NCBI RefSeq assembly: GCF_002005465.1
Contig: NZ_CP014691.1
Span: 1,736,001 to 1,800,000 of the forward strand
Source: Neoasaia chiangmaiensis
Lineage (GTDB): Bacteria > Pseudomonadota > Alphaproteobacteria > Acetobacterales > Acetobacteraceae
DNA: 64,000 nt
Direction: 5' to 3'
The notes under the pieces were generated by a model. The model saw only the letters and a list, made by a program, of their open reading frames with translations. It searched no databases and had not been told where the DNA came from. The stretch's first letter is position 1. Each line of letters opens with the position of its first letter. A program made the translations under genes and the position numbers. Shown piece by piece: positions 7,490 through 16,131 of the stretch.

Positions 7490-8449
7490 TCAGACCGCCT
7501 GCACGGTCCCGAACGCATCAATCGTCAAACCCGGATAGGCATCGACCGGCCCCATCCCCTGCGCCGCCAACGCCGCCACATCGCCCTGCCCCGCCGGTCG
7601 CGCCATCGCATCGCCAAAACCGACATCCCAGCCCGGACCGGCAACATCGCCCACACCGAACATCATCTGCGCCGACCATGCCGTCTGGCGCGTGTCGAAT
7701 ACCGTCCGGAACACCATGTCCCGCCGATAAACCGCCTGCGTCTGCATGTTATCGACATCGCCCGCCCCCTCGAACGACAGCTGCGCCTGCCCGCCATCCA
7801 CCATCGGCAACCAGCTCAATGCCGCCAGGGAGGTATCCAGAACACCACCCAGCAAATCCCGGGCCGCCGCACTCGTCGTCCAGATCGAGACACGCAACCG
7901 CTGGCTCTGCCGACGCGTCACCCGAAAGGACTCGCCATAACCCGCCACCTGCCCGTCCAGACAACCGGACGGCACAATGACCCGCCCCCCTTCCGCACGC
8001 GCACCGGACAACCCCTGCGCCAGACCCGCCGCAATATCAGCCGCCGTCTCACCGCCGGACGCCGCATAGGCCGCCGTCGCCGAAACCGCCGAACCGCCCG
8101 ACCACCGCAACCCGACAACGCCGCAGATCACCCCCGACAACGGCACACTCACCGTCGCCACCGCGCCACTGCACGACACCCCCACCGTCGGCGCAATCCG
8201 CCGCCCCACGGACCACGGGCGCCCCAACGGCTCGGGACACGCCCGATAACCGTCCATCGACGCCGCCACCGTGACGTAATCCACACTGTTGCGAACCGAT
8301 TGCGCCGAAAACAGATCGCTCGGCAAAAGCCCCCCGCGTCGAACGATCGTTTGCCGCCCGGTCACCGACGGCGCCGCCATGCCATCGGGATAGATCAGCC
8401 CCGCGCAACGATAGGCCAGCGCCAGCGAGACATGCGAAACATCCGTCAT
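7490..8449 (-). CDS. Phage structural protein of unknown function (319 aa)
   Basis: The frame runs from an ATG at 8449 with GAGGGG just upstream to a stop 41 bp before the sheath. The protein starts MTDVSHVSLALAYRCAGLIYPDG and is rich in Gly, Ala and Val. A middle part (VSIWTTSAAARDLLGGVLDTSL, then VYRRDMVFRTVFDTRQTAW) resembles neck or head-tail joining proteins that precede sheath genes, but I do not recognise a named family. It overlaps or abuts the gene before it, so it belongs to the same operon. A virion role is inferred from position only. Confidence 0.6.
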   Translation of the reverse strand: MTDVSHVSLALAYRCAGLIYPDGMAAPSVTGRQTIVRRGGLLPSDLFSAQSVRNSVDYVTVAASMDGYRACPEPLGRPWSVGRRIAPTVGVSCSGAVATVSVPLSGVICGVVGLRWSGGSAVSATAAYAASGGETAADIAAGLAQGLSGARAEGGRVIVPSGCLDGQVAGYGESFRVTRRQSQRLRVSIWTTSAAARDLLGGVLDTSLAALSWLPMVDGGQAQLSFEGAGDVDNMQTQAVYRRDMVFRTVFDTRQTAWSAQMMFGVGDVAGPGWDVGFGDAMARPAGQGDVAALAAQGMGPVDAYPGLTIDAFGTVQAV

Positions 8450-8455
8450 CGCCCC

Positions 8456-9049
8456 TCACACCTGCTGTAGCGAAATAGTGCACCGAAAACCGAAATCCGA
8501 CGTCTCCACCGCATTCATCGTGTAGGACGTGCCCAGATCCGTCGTCACCGTCATATACGGCAACAGCGCCACGCCCGGCAGCAGCGGCAGGAACATCGCG
8601 AACTGCCCCGGCCGCAACGACCCCGGCATCCCGCTGCCCTCGCTTTCCCCACGCGACTTCAGCCCTATCGACGCCGGACAACCCGCCACGACCAGCCCAG
8701 CCGTCCCCGCCACGCCACTGACCGAAACAACCCGGTTGCACAAAATGCAAAACGGCGGTCGCATCGCCTCCACGCGCGCCACGAAATAATCATCCGCGCC
8801 ACATGTCAGGATATCCCCGGCCCGCACATCACCCGTATCCAGCAACGCATAACGAGACGGCACACCCCAGACCGCCGGTTTCGAAAAACCGAAATCCGCC
8901 GTATCGAACGCCATCATGGGCGTCGCATGCACCGCGCCCATCGGCGACAGCGCATCGGAAGGCCGATACTGCACCCCCGCTACCCCGAGATGCGCGGCCG
9001 CCCGCCCAAACCCCGCCGATACCCGCTGCCCGATCGTCGTGGCGTCCAT
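8456..9049 (-). CDS. Phage structural protein of unknown function (197 aa)
   Basis: A 197-residue protein starting MDATTIGQRVSAGFGRAAAHLG, a helical entry often seen in neck/head-closure proteins, followed by beta-rich segments such as YALLDTGDVRAGDILTCGADDYFVARVEAM. That segment is typical of proteins that present a Gly-Asp-xx-Thr turn before a platform-like domain. It lies between two other uncharacterised virion genes and the sheath. The name is withheld; head completion or neck is the likeliest role, from gene order. Confidence 0.58.
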   Translation of the reverse strand: MDATTIGQRVSAGFGRAAAHLGVAGVQYRPSDALSPMGAVHATPMMAFDTADFGFSKPAVWGVPSRYALLDTGDVRAGDILTCGADDYFVARVEAMRPPFCILCNRVVSVSGVAGTAGLVVAGCPASIGLKSRGESEGSGMPGSLRPGQFAMFLPLLPGVALLPYMTVTTDLGTSYTMNAVETSDFGFRCTISLQQV

Positions 9050-9073
9050 GCCAGATCCACTCCCGCCACCATC

Positions 9074-9475
9074 TCAGATCACAACCCGGGAAACATCGCC
9101 CAGATCCGGCCCCGCCGGCACGCCCAGAAAGCCACATAACCGTCGGCGCCACATCGCGAACAATGCCGCCCGCTCCCGCATCTCGTCCGGATTGCGCCGC
9201 CACACCGCCGCCTCGGCCGTATCCAGACCGGCCGAAACATTCAGCAAAGCCGTCTCCAGCGGATAAATCTGGGAAAGATATTGCCGCGTCTGCACCAGTT
9301 CACTGACGGACAGATTGTTCATCCGCCATTCGAACGAACCATAAGCCGTAAAAAACCGCCACGAACCCTCGCCGCTGGCCGCAGCACCGATCGCCGGATA
9401 ACCGCAAAAGCGGCGCAGATCCGTCTTCTCCGCTTCCGCCAGCGGCGCATCCGAAAAACCCACCGTCCCGGACAC
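9074..9475 (-). CDS. Small phage head-tail connector-like protein
   Basis: A 133-residue, mostly helical protein. The GTG start at 9475 is supported by GAGGGAG about 7 nt upstream. The segment WRMNNLSVSELVQTRQYLSQIYPLE followed by a helix with RNPDEMRERAALFAMWRRRL fits small connector proteins placed right after the capsid gene. The capsid stop at 9493 is 17 bp upstream. I do not recognise a specific family, and the function is inferred from gene order. Confidence 0.58.
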   Translation of the reverse strand: MSGTVGFSDAPLAEAEKTDLRRFCGYPAIGAAASGEGSWRFFTAYGSFEWRMNNLSVSELVQTRQYLSQIYPLETALLNVSAGLDTAEAAVWRRNPDEMRERAALFAMWRRRLCGFLGVPAGPDLGDVSRVVI

Positions 9476-9492
9476 GCCGTCACTCCCTCTTT

Positions 9493-10872
9493 TTAATTCA
9501 CCAGCCCCAGCGCGTCAGTCCCCAGACTCTCGATCACCACGCCACGCTTCAGATAGGCATTCGTCGCCGTCGGAATAATCGCCGCATCCGCCGTCACATC
9601 CGTCGGCAACGCAAATCCACCGATCCAGTACCAGGACTGCGCAATGATCTGCCGCAGACGATCCAGCGGCTCCCGCGTCACCATCGCCACACCATCAACC
9701 ATCTCGATCAGCGCACGATCCGCATCCGGAATGTCCGAATGCCCGACACACGCACAATCGCCCTCGATCAGCGCCCCCTGCCCCAGCAACAACGCACGAT
9801 GGATCGTCCCCGCACCCAGCGACGCCTGCTGCGGCGCCTCCGTCGTCGGAATGAAACGCACGCCCAGAAGCTCGATCACCTGACCCGAACGATATTCCTC
9901 CGAACCATAAGCCCCCCGATACAGATATTTGAAATCCGCATCCCGGAAGAGCGACAGCAACTGCAAATCGTCCAGATAACAGTGATACGCACCATCGATC
10001 ATCGGCACGTTGTTGCGCCGCAACGCCGCAACGCCCGCCAGAACATTCTGGATACCCAGCGTATCCGCCGCCCCGGCCGCACTCGCCGTCTGCAACGCAG
10101 CCGTCGTCAAACGCCCGTTCGGACGCAAAACCAGCGGCGCCGTCGCCGCCACGACCGCATTGCCCTCGGTGCCGTCAGAAACGGAAACCGATCCGTCGAA
10201 CGTCAACTGTCCGGAAACACCCCCCGGCGCGGTGGAGACATTCGTCGCATCCGCCACGACCGCCACAAGCGTATAAACGCCAGAGCCCACGGTCACCGTC
10301 ATGCCCGCGCTGGCCCCGACACCCCTCACCTGCCCATTCTCGATGACGTTCTGGAAACCCCGCACATCATCGACCGAAACCGCACTCCCCGCCGAACCCA
10401 GCGTCGCCGTCACCCGCGTGTTGCCACCCAGATACCCGCCAACACCATTCGCCGCACCGCCAAACAGCGTATTGCGCGCCAACCGGTCGAGCGACTGCAT
10501 CGCCTGAATGCCGTTCGTGCTCGCGTTCGCCAGAAACTGCGAGGCAATCCCCACGCCCGACGTCACCATGTTCAGATCGATCGTATCGCCATACTGGTTG
10601 ATCGACAGCGTATATTGCTCGACGGACCAGCCACTCGGCGACAGCCCATTATCGAAATTCGTATTCCCACTCAGCAACATCGGCGTCGTCACCGGCGCCT
10701 TCAGGCTCTTGCGCGTCTTGGTCAGCGTCTCACCGATGGCATTGGGAAAAACCTCCCGATCCGCCACCTGCCGAAAACCAAGACGCGAGCGCAACCCGTT
10801 CTCGAACTCACGCGCCAGAAAACCCTGCTGGATCGCCGCCTGAAGCTGAACCGGGAAATTTTCGATACCCAT
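9493..10872 (-). CDS. Phage major capsid protein
   Basis: A 459-residue protein beginning MGIENFPVQLQAAIQQGFL, followed by REFENGLRSRLGFRQVADRE and KTRKSLKAPVTTPML, typical of P22-like or related HK97-fold coat proteins. A beta-rich, Gly/Val/Ser/Thr-rich segment near residues 170-245 looks like an inserted surface domain. The C-terminal half has DLQLLSLFRDADFKYLYRGAYG and a final beta strand region. It follows the scaffold gene, as expected. Length is within the usual range for coat proteins with an insertion domain. Confidence 0.8.
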   Translation of the reverse strand: MGIENFPVQLQAAIQQGFLAREFENGLRSRLGFRQVADREVFPNAIGETLTKTRKSLKAPVTTPMLLSGNTNFDNGLSPSGWSVEQYTLSINQYGDTIDLNMVTSGVGIASQFLANASTNGIQAMQSLDRLARNTLFGGAANGVGGYLGGNTRVTATLGSAGSAVSVDDVRGFQNVIENGQVRGVGASAGMTVTVGSGVYTLVAVVADATNVSTAPGGVSGQLTFDGSVSVSDGTEGNAVVAATAPLVLRPNGRLTTAALQTASAAGAADTLGIQNVLAGVAALRRNNVPMIDGAYHCYLDDLQLLSLFRDADFKYLYRGAYGSEEYRSGQVIELLGVRFIPTTEAPQQASLGAGTIHRALLLGQGALIEGDCACVGHSDIPDADRALIEMVDGVAMVTREPLDRLRQIIAQSWYWIGGFALPTDVTADAAIIPTATNAYLKRGVVIESLGTDALGLVN

Positions 10873-10941
10873 ATGTTTCGTTCCGATTTAATTATAAAAG
10901 AACACCCGACCTGTCGGCCGGTCAAAAATCAAAAACCGAAA

Positions 10942-11376
10942 TTATTTTCCGGCCAGCAACTGCCATTTCCGCGCGGCATAATCCGCATCCGTCGCCTTGC
11001 GCGCATCGAACGGCGCCGCCTCGCCCGGCCGCGGCGCCACCGCCCCGATCGTGCTGCCGCTCGCCGTCCCCGGCACCACCTGCGCCGCAAACAGATAACC
11101 GCGCTCCCGCCGCACACGCTCCAGCGCCGCCGACGCGCCAGTCACCTGCCCATCCTCCCCCCGCACCACATCGCCACGGTCCATCAACCGCACCACATCG
11201 TCCGGATTATGCGCCCCCAGCCGCATCGCCTCCGCCCGCAACGCCGATGCGATGAGCACCTGATCGTTCTCCGCCTGCAAACGGGTCATCGCCGCCTCAT
11301 GCGCCTCACGCATGCTCGCCAGTTCCGCCTGCGCCGCCGTCAGGAACTGGCGCAAGGCCTCCACATCGTCACTCAT
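10942..11376 (-). CDS. Phage scaffolding protein
   Basis: A 144-residue, charged, coiled-coil-prone protein (residues 1-45: VEALRQFLTAAQAELASMR and the following EAxxAxxRLQAEND heptads), with HNPDDVVRLMDRGDVV in the middle and a basic C-terminus (ADYAARKWQLL), as in GP20-type scaffolds. It is encoded between the portal and capsid genes, the standard place for the scaffold that guides procapsid assembly. Its ATG overlaps the portal stop by 4 bp (ATGA). Confidence 0.7.
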   Translation of the reverse strand: MSDDVEALRQFLTAAQAELASMREAHEAAMTRLQAENDQVLIASALRAEAMRLGAHNPDDVVRLMDRGDVVRGEDGQVTGASAALERVRRERGYLFAAQVVPGTASGSTIGAVAPRPGEAAPFDARKATDADYAARKWQLLAGK

Positions 11377-12818
11377 TCATTCTCACCCCGCTCATCGTCC
11401 ATCACCGCCCCCTCGGGCATGGACGCACAAACCCGTCGCCATTCCGCCGCCGGGTCGGGATTGCCCGTCGCATTCGCGTAAAGACGCGCCGCCGTCTCAC
11501 GACTCAAAATGCCGCCCCGCCAGGCCGCAACCAGCCCCTGCGCCAGAGACAGCAATTCCGGCTCGGACGGCGCAAACCACGGCGGCCAGTGCAGCGACAG
11601 GCCACCCGGATCCAGATCCCGGACCAACACCCCACCAAGCCGCAACCCACCGTCCAGAGCGGCGGAAAACCGGCACACCATCCGATAGAGCGGCAACAGT
11701 CCGCCCTCGCCATAGGCATGCCGCAGCCGATCCGCCAGCCAGATCAACGGCTGGCACATCATCTCCATCGCCCGCCCCGATTGCCCGGCACTCACCCGGT
11801 CGCCATGCGCCCGATTGCCATGCAACTGCTCCAGAACCAGCTGACGCAACTCCCGGTAATGCGAAAGCACAGCCCCGGCCGCATTGCCGTTGATCTCCAG
11901 CAACTTCGCATCACCCTCCGGCGGCAGGGTCAGCGCCGAAGCCGCACCCCCCTGCCGCACGGCACCATCCGAAAAACCACCCGTCTTCAACACCAGCGTC
12001 GGATCGGAACCGTATTTCAAACCCCGCCCCGCCTGGGACAGCAGGTAATCCGCCTCGATCACCGTATCGATCGCCCGCTCGAACGTACACTCCCCATCCG
12101 GCTCACCCATCCCGCCAGAGGCCAGATTACGGATCCAGACAATCGGCACGAAACCAAGCCCATGCCGAACCGACCGCGCCGCATCCCGCCCCTCGGCAAC
12201 CTCCCCGACCGCCGAAGGACGAAAAACAATGCACTCATCGTCCGTCCAGACACGCTGCCACCAGAACCAGGCCCCCAGCGTGTCCGGCGCGATCGCATAA
12301 CCCTGCGCCGCCAGATCCCGACCCTGCACCTGATATCGTTCGACCACCTCGCACAACGTGCCTCGCAACGCATCCCAGCGCGGCGTCAGATACGCCGTGT
12401 CCAGAACGGAAAGACGCGGCACATGCCCGGCAACCTCGAACAGGATCGCCACCGACCCGACCGACCCCCGTATCGCCGCATCCGTCATCAACGACGCCAA
12501 TCCGACATCACGCGCGAAATCCGTCAGGCACGTCGCCGTCCGCCCGTCCGAACAGACAACCGACGGCCAATGCGTATCGCCGAACAACAGCGAAACCGAC
12601 TCATCGACCACCGTCCGACATAAATTCGTCCGAACCGACGGCCTGCGTTGCGATAACGGAATATATTCACCCGCTCCGGATCGCTCGCGCGCGAACGGAT
12701 TCGGCAAGACATCATATTGCGTGCCCCACAGAACACGCGACAGCGACAGCAACCGCCCCGCCCGCGCCGGCAAACCCGGCGGCGTCGCATACTGGCGCTG
12801 CAACGACAGCCAATCCAT
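11373..12818 (-). CDS. Phage portal protein (SPP1 gp6-like)
   Basis: A 481-residue portal protein, the dodecameric channel for DNA packaging. Recognisable parts are RPSVRTNLCRTVVDESVSLLFGD near residue 65, the WIRNLASGGMGEPDGEC stretch in the middle, and the AIDTVIEADYLLSQAGRGL region followed by the stem/clip part; the C-terminal third is helical (LLPLYRMVCRFSAAL). It sits between the terminase and scaffold genes. Length and order agree with gp6-type portals. No head-morphogenesis fusion is present. Confidence 0.8.
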   Translation of the reverse strand: MDWLSLQRQYATPPGLPARAGRLLSLSRVLWGTQYDVLPNPFARERSGAGEYIPLSQRRPSVRTNLCRTVVDESVSLLFGDTHWPSVVCSDGRTATCLTDFARDVGLASLMTDAAIRGSVGSVAILFEVAGHVPRLSVLDTAYLTPRWDALRGTLCEVVERYQVQGRDLAAQGYAIAPDTLGAWFWWQRVWTDDECIVFRPSAVGEVAEGRDAARSVRHGLGFVPIVWIRNLASGGMGEPDGECTFERAIDTVIEADYLLSQAGRGLKYGSDPTLVLKTGGFSDGAVRQGGAASALTLPPEGDAKLLEINGNAAGAVLSHYRELRQLVLEQLHGNRAHGDRVSAGQSGRAMEMMCQPLIWLADRLRHAYGEGGLLPLYRMVCRFSAALDGGLRLGGVLVRDLDPGGLSLHWPPWFAPSEPELLSLAQGLVAAWRGGILSRETAARLYANATGNPDPAAEWRRVCASMPEGAVMDDERGENE

Positions 12819-12866
12819 TCGATCATCCCAATGTCAAAGAACGAAAAATATGCGACCCCGCCGCCC

Positions 12867-14174
12867 TCAGCGCGCGAAAATCATGTTCTCCCCCCAGGCC
12901 GCCGCCGGGCGCGCCTCCAGCATCAAGGTGCTCAACCCCCAGACCAACGCATCCGCCCGGTCAGGCGACCGCGCGCCGCGATAACCCTGCACCGAAAAGC
13001 GACAAAGCTGATCCTCAAGCGCCACGAACCGACCATGATGGAAAACCCGCCCCGTCTCATAAAGTGCCGCCACCGGCTCCGCCCGCGCCACCTTGCCGCG
13101 CGCCGCCGACACCGTCTTCACCGCGGCCTGCGCCCGGACGCTGCGAATGGTCGCCTCCACCAGCGCACCGCCGAAATTGCGCTCCGCGATAATCCGCTCG
13201 GCGCCCCATTCGTCGAACGCCTTCAACGCCCGCGCCGCCCAACCCGCCGGCCCTTCCCGAACGGACGCATCCTCCAGAACATGCCCCAGACCCTCCGCAT
13301 CCACACCGCACACCACAATGCCAATCTCATCGGACCGCACATCGTCCGGCCCGGATGCCCCGGAAGGATCCACCGCCACGACAATCCGCCGCATGCGCCG
13401 CGCCACATCCTCGCGCGTCATCGCCGTCACTTCAGGTCGACGCTGGAAAATCTCTAGTCGCCACAACGCCCCATCGACAGCCGCCTGATATTCCCCCAAT
13501 AAAAAACGCCGCCGTTCACGTTCCGGCAGCGTTTCAAGACGCGCGAGATAATCCTCGCTCAGATTCTCCCGGTTCGTCCCGGGATTCAGGATCATCGTCG
13601 CATACGCCGATCGATCCTTCAGCGGCTCTCCGGATTTCGGATCGATACCCATCTCGAACAATCCGTAAAGCCAATGGTCCGTTGCAGGCGGATTGGCATC
13701 GATATATTCCCGCACCACCAGCCCGCAACGCTGCGCCAGTCGCGTCAACAACATATTCCGCGCACCGAAACTGATCTGGCTTGCCTCATTCAGATAAACC
13801 GTCGCAAATTCCAGCCCCAGGATTTTCTCGGTCCGTTGCGCATCGTCCAGACCGCCAAAATAAATCGACGATCCGTTCCCGAACGCCACAACGCAATCCT
13901 GCCGGTCGAACCGATACCGGACCGCCGGAAAACAAAGCCTCATCACCTTCGGAAACGTATCGCGCAGGATCGTGCTCCTGAGCGCCGTCAGCCGGAAGCG
14001 GAAAACACCATGCCGACTCCCCGGCGCCTTCAACGCCCGCACGACCAGCGCCCGCAGCAGGACAAACGTCTTCCCCGAACGCGACCCGCCACGCAGGAGT
14101 ATATGCCGCGCCTCACCACCCAACAGACGGTTCGCCTCAACCTGCGCCGCGTTCAGCCTAAAGGGCGTCGTCAT
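12867..14174 (-). CDS. Phage terminase large subunit
   Basis: A 435-residue ATPase/nuclease that packages DNA. Walker A is GGSRSGKT at residues 29-36. A Walker B-like strand FATVYLNEAS follows near residue 130, with coupling-motif-like and DANPP segments. The C-terminal nuclease half contains IVVAVDPSGASG, IIAERNFGG and SPDRADALVWGL, which carry the conserved acidic residues. Its start overlaps the small-subunit gene by 17 bp. This is a strong family match. Confidence 0.92.
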   Translation of the reverse strand: MTTPFRLNAAQVEANRLLGGEARHILLRGGSRSGKTFVLLRALVVRALKAPGSRHGVFRFRLTALRSTILRDTFPKVMRLCFPAVRYRFDRQDCVVAFGNGSSIYFGGLDDAQRTEKILGLEFATVYLNEASQISFGARNMLLTRLAQRCGLVVREYIDANPPATDHWLYGLFEMGIDPKSGEPLKDRSAYATMILNPGTNRENLSEDYLARLETLPERERRRFLLGEYQAAVDGALWRLEIFQRRPEVTAMTREDVARRMRRIVVAVDPSGASGPDDVRSDEIGIVVCGVDAEGLGHVLEDASVREGPAGWAARALKAFDEWGAERIIAERNFGGALVEATIRSVRAQAAVKTVSAARGKVARAEPVAALYETGRVFHHGRFVALEDQLCRFSVQGYRGARSPDRADALVWGLSTLMLEARPAAAWGENMIFAR

Positions 14175-14601
14175 CCCGCCCGATCCTGATCGTCACCGCC
14201 TTGTCACCCTCGCGCGGCACATCCCGGAACAGCGACGGCCGATGCGCCCGAAGCAGAAAACGCATCAACCCATCGCTGTAACGACGCCGCATCATCGGCG
14301 ATCCATGATCGTCGACAACCAGCTTCCCACCCGACAGAACCGGCTCCTCATAACCGCTCAATGCCCGCCGCCGCGCCTCGCCTTCCAGCGCGTCGACAGC
14401 CGCCTCCAGCGCATCCGCCCAGCCCCGCGCAAAATCCTCGTCCGTCTCGCGCCACAGATAAATCGTGCCGCGCACCACACCCGCAACCCGCGCGGACGCC
14501 GTCACATTCGCCGTCAACGCCAGATGATCCAGAAAAATCCGTTTCGCCCGCCGCACCCACGACGCACGCAACCGCTCACCCGCCGTCTGTCCCGCCTCCA
14601 T
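14158..14601 (-). CDS. Phage terminase small subunit
   Basis: A 147-residue protein with an N-terminal helix-turn-helix-like stretch (HLALTANVTASARVAGVVRGTIYLW, where the V-x-x-S-A-R-x-A-G-V pattern is the classic terS recognition region), then an oligomerisation helix (DALEAAVDALEGEARRRAL). The C-terminus (RYSDGLMRFLLRAHRPSLF) is a common terS ending. It recognises phage DNA for packaging. The gene overlaps terL. Confidence 0.82.
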   Translation of the reverse strand: MEAGQTAGERLRASWVRRAKRIFLDHLALTANVTASARVAGVVRGTIYLWRETDEDFARGWADALEAAVDALEGEARRRALSGYEEPVLSGGKLVVDDHGSPMMRRRYSDGLMRFLLRAHRPSLFRDVPREGDKAVTIRIGRDDDAL

Positions 14602-14637
14602 GCTCCCTACCTCTCCGAGCCCTCGTCGTCCTGCCGT

Positions 14638-15033
14638 TCAAAACATCATGGCGCGCGGCACACTCTCCCGCCCGGCAACGCCAGCCCGCGACACAGGCCC
14701 GCCGAACGACCCCACCTCGCGCCGCCGCATATGCGCCTCCCGCGCCGAAGCCATCAGCGCCCGACGCCACACACCTTCCGCCACACAACCAATCCGCCTG
14801 ATCCCGCGCTTCTCCCGTCGGCACGGAATCGTACGCAACCGCATATCCGCATGCGGCAATCCCGCCTCGGCCAGCTCGAACCACGCCAACGCCATATCCG
14901 CCCGATGTCGCAACTCGCCTTCCGGCACAAAAGGACACGCCGTCAGATATCGACCGTCAACAGAAATAATCATCATGTACTGCTTGGTCGAAAATATGAT
15001 ATCTCCCACAGCAAGATCATCCGTATTCGACAT
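14638..15033 (-). CDS. Unknown phage protein between late terminator and terminase
   Basis: A 131-residue protein starting MSNTDDLAVGDIIFSTKQ. The ATG at 15033 is preferred because GGAG lies 9 nt upstream, while a longer frame from 15084 would run through the terminator hairpin. The N-terminal half looks like a small beta domain (YMMIISVDGRYLTACPFV) and the C-terminal part is Arg-rich (RRALMASAREAHMRRREVG). No family is recognised. It is the first gene of the late operon, so a regulatory or packaging-accessory role is possible, but this is only inference. Confidence 0.55.
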   Translation of the reverse strand: MSNTDDLAVGDIIFSTKQYMMIISVDGRYLTACPFVPEGELRHRADMALAWFELAEAGLPHADMRLRTIPCRREKRGIRRIGCVAEGVWRRALMASAREAHMRRREVGSFGGPVSRAGVAGRESVPRAMMF

Positions 15034-15052
15034 AACCCACGTCTCCAGACAT

Positions 15053-15081
15053 AAAAAAAGCCGCCCTTGCGAGGCGGCTTT
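15053..15081 (-). terminator. Strong intrinsic terminator at the head of the late operon
   Basis: A 9-bp stem (AAAGCCGCC with GGCGGCTTT, loop of 7) is followed on the minus strand by seven T residues. It lies between the regulator gene (stop at 15143) and the first late gene (start 15033), and directly downstream of a promoter-like sequence. Confidence 0.75.
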
Positions 15082-15104
15082 CATATGTATTTCATTATGA
15101 TGAA

Positions 15105-15133
15105 TCTATACTTTATCAGAGCGCATAAATCAA
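15105..15133 (-). promoter_or_regulatory. Candidate phage late promoter (-35 TTGATT, -10 TATAGA)
   Basis: On the minus strand TTGATT (15133-15128) and TATAGA (15110-15105) are separated by 17 bp. The sequence is the most AT-rich part of the prophage. Initiation near 15098 would place the start about 17 nt before the terminator hairpin, so unmodified transcription would give a very short leader RNA. Confidence 0.45.
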
Positions 15134-15142
15134 GAGCAATTT

Positions 15143-15691
15143 CTATGTTTTCCTTTTTTTCTGCGCATTACGATAAAAATATGCCAACTGCTCCAGCAGG
15201 AAAGCGCATTGCGCCGAAACCTTCATCCGGGCCCGCGCCTCCGAAAGATCCGGATAAAGATGCCGCGCCATCGCAGAGAACGACATCTCACGCCCCAGCA
15301 TCATCTCCAGACGCACATGCGCCCCAAGCCCCAACGTCTCGCGTATCTCACTCACCCGCGCCGCACACTTGCCACGGCTCAACATCCACGTATGCACATC
15401 ACCACGCACCGAATCGTCACGAACCTGGATCGGACGATCCACGACACCCAACGTGGCGAACACATATTCGCGGTTCCAACGATCCGCCGCCGTCACCTCG
15501 TCGTCGCCGATATCACCGGCATCGCGCAAAACCTGCACCGTCCCCAGCACCCTCAGCGCATCACCCGCCTGGCGAAACACATCCCGCCGCCGCCGCTCCG
15601 GCGTCGGCCCAACCGGCGACGTCTCGACCGGCGACGTCCCGACCGGCGACGTCCCGGGCGCTTCACATCGATCATCCCGCAATGTCATCAT
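15143..15691 (-). CDS. Phage late regulator candidate (antiterminator position)
   Basis: A 182-residue protein starting MMTLRDDRCEAPG; the ATG pair at 15691/15688 has GGGGGA about 8 nt upstream. The first 40 residues carry a Thr-Ser-Pro-Val-Gly repeat linker. The rest is helical, with GDDEVTAADRWNREYVFATLG, a probable HTH region (MSFSAMARHLYPDLSEARARMKVSAQ) and a final LLEQLAYFYR that recalls phage DUF6456-like and Q-type regulators. It is followed by a promoter and terminator, and then the late genes, as for lambda Q. The function is inferred from layout; no direct homology is claimed. Confidence 0.5.
   Translation of the reverse strand: MMTLRDDRCEAPGTSPVGTSPVETSPVGPTPERRRRDVFRQAGDALRVLGTVQVLRDAGDIGDDEVTAADRWNREYVFATLGVVDRPIQVRDDSVRGDVHTWMLSRGKCAARVSEIRETLGLGAHVRLEMMLGREMSFSAMARHLYPDLSEARARMKVSAQCAFLLEQLAYFYRNAQKKRKT
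15612..15656. repeat. Three tandem copies of a 15-bp unit
   Basis: The unit ACCGGCGACGTCCCG occurs three times in a row (first copy with one change). It lies inside the regulator gene and encodes the repeated pentapeptide Thr-Ser-Pro-Val-Gly/Glu, so copy-number change keeps the frame. Confidence 0.85.
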
Positions 15692-15731
15692 CAAACCATC
15701 CCCCGCCCGACGTAAAAATCGAACCCCGTCC

Positions 15732-16025
15732 TCAACCCTCGTTATCCAGCCGGGAACGACGCGCCTCCAGCGCCCCGATCGGCGGCAGCCCGGGGAAACG
15801 CGGCACCGGTCGCCGGGCCGCTTCATCCGTCCCCCACAGCGCCGACCAACTGACCGGATGCCCCGCCGGCAACGGCTCGGCGCTCTCCCGCTCGCAGGCC
15901 GGCGGCCGATTCGTCAGGGCCCGTCCCTCCCGCCTGACCGCCAGCAACCAATCCGCCGCCAGCAACGCCGCCACCGCTTCGGCCGATACGCGGCCAGTCC
16001 CGGTTCTCACATTTCTCGAGCCCAT
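15732..16025 (-). CDS. Small early phage protein of unknown function
   Basis: A 97-residue protein from an ATG at 16025 with GGAG and GAGGG upstream. It starts MGSRNVRTGTGRVSAEAVAALLAADWLLAVRR-, a helical segment, and ends in a Pro/Arg-rich tail (PVPRFPGLPPIGALEARR). It is the first gene read leftwards from the repressor-operator region, so it occupies the Cro or early-regulator position, but no DNA-binding motif can be seen. I do not recognise it. Confidence 0.5.
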   Translation of the reverse strand: MGSRNVRTGTGRVSAEAVAALLAADWLLAVRREGRALTNRPPACERESAEPLPAGHPVSWSALWGTDEAARRPVPRFPGLPPIGALEARRSRLDNEG

Positions 16026-16055
16026 CGCCCTCAACTCCACCCAACCGCCAAAAAG

Positions 16056-16131
16056 TGGCAAAATGCCAATACCTTAAACAAAACTTCATGCTGGATTTGG
16101 CATAAAGCCATTGCTATGAATGCCATATGGC
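16056..16131. promoter_or_regulatory. Divergent operator array (TGGC-n-GCCA inverted repeats)
   Basis: Three palindromic sites share TGGC/GCCA arms: TGGCAAAATGCCA at 16056-16068, TGGCATAAAGCCA at 16098-16110, and GCCATATGGC at 16122-16131. The first two are 42 bp apart centre to centre (about four helical turns), and the third covers the start codon of the repressor gene. The array separates the leftward early gene from the rightward repressor, as expected for phage OL/OR-like control. Confidence 0.5.

Noticed and set aside
15600-15660. A CRISPR-like repeat array
   Set aside because: The three 15-bp units are contiguous, have no spacers, and encode a pentapeptide repeat.
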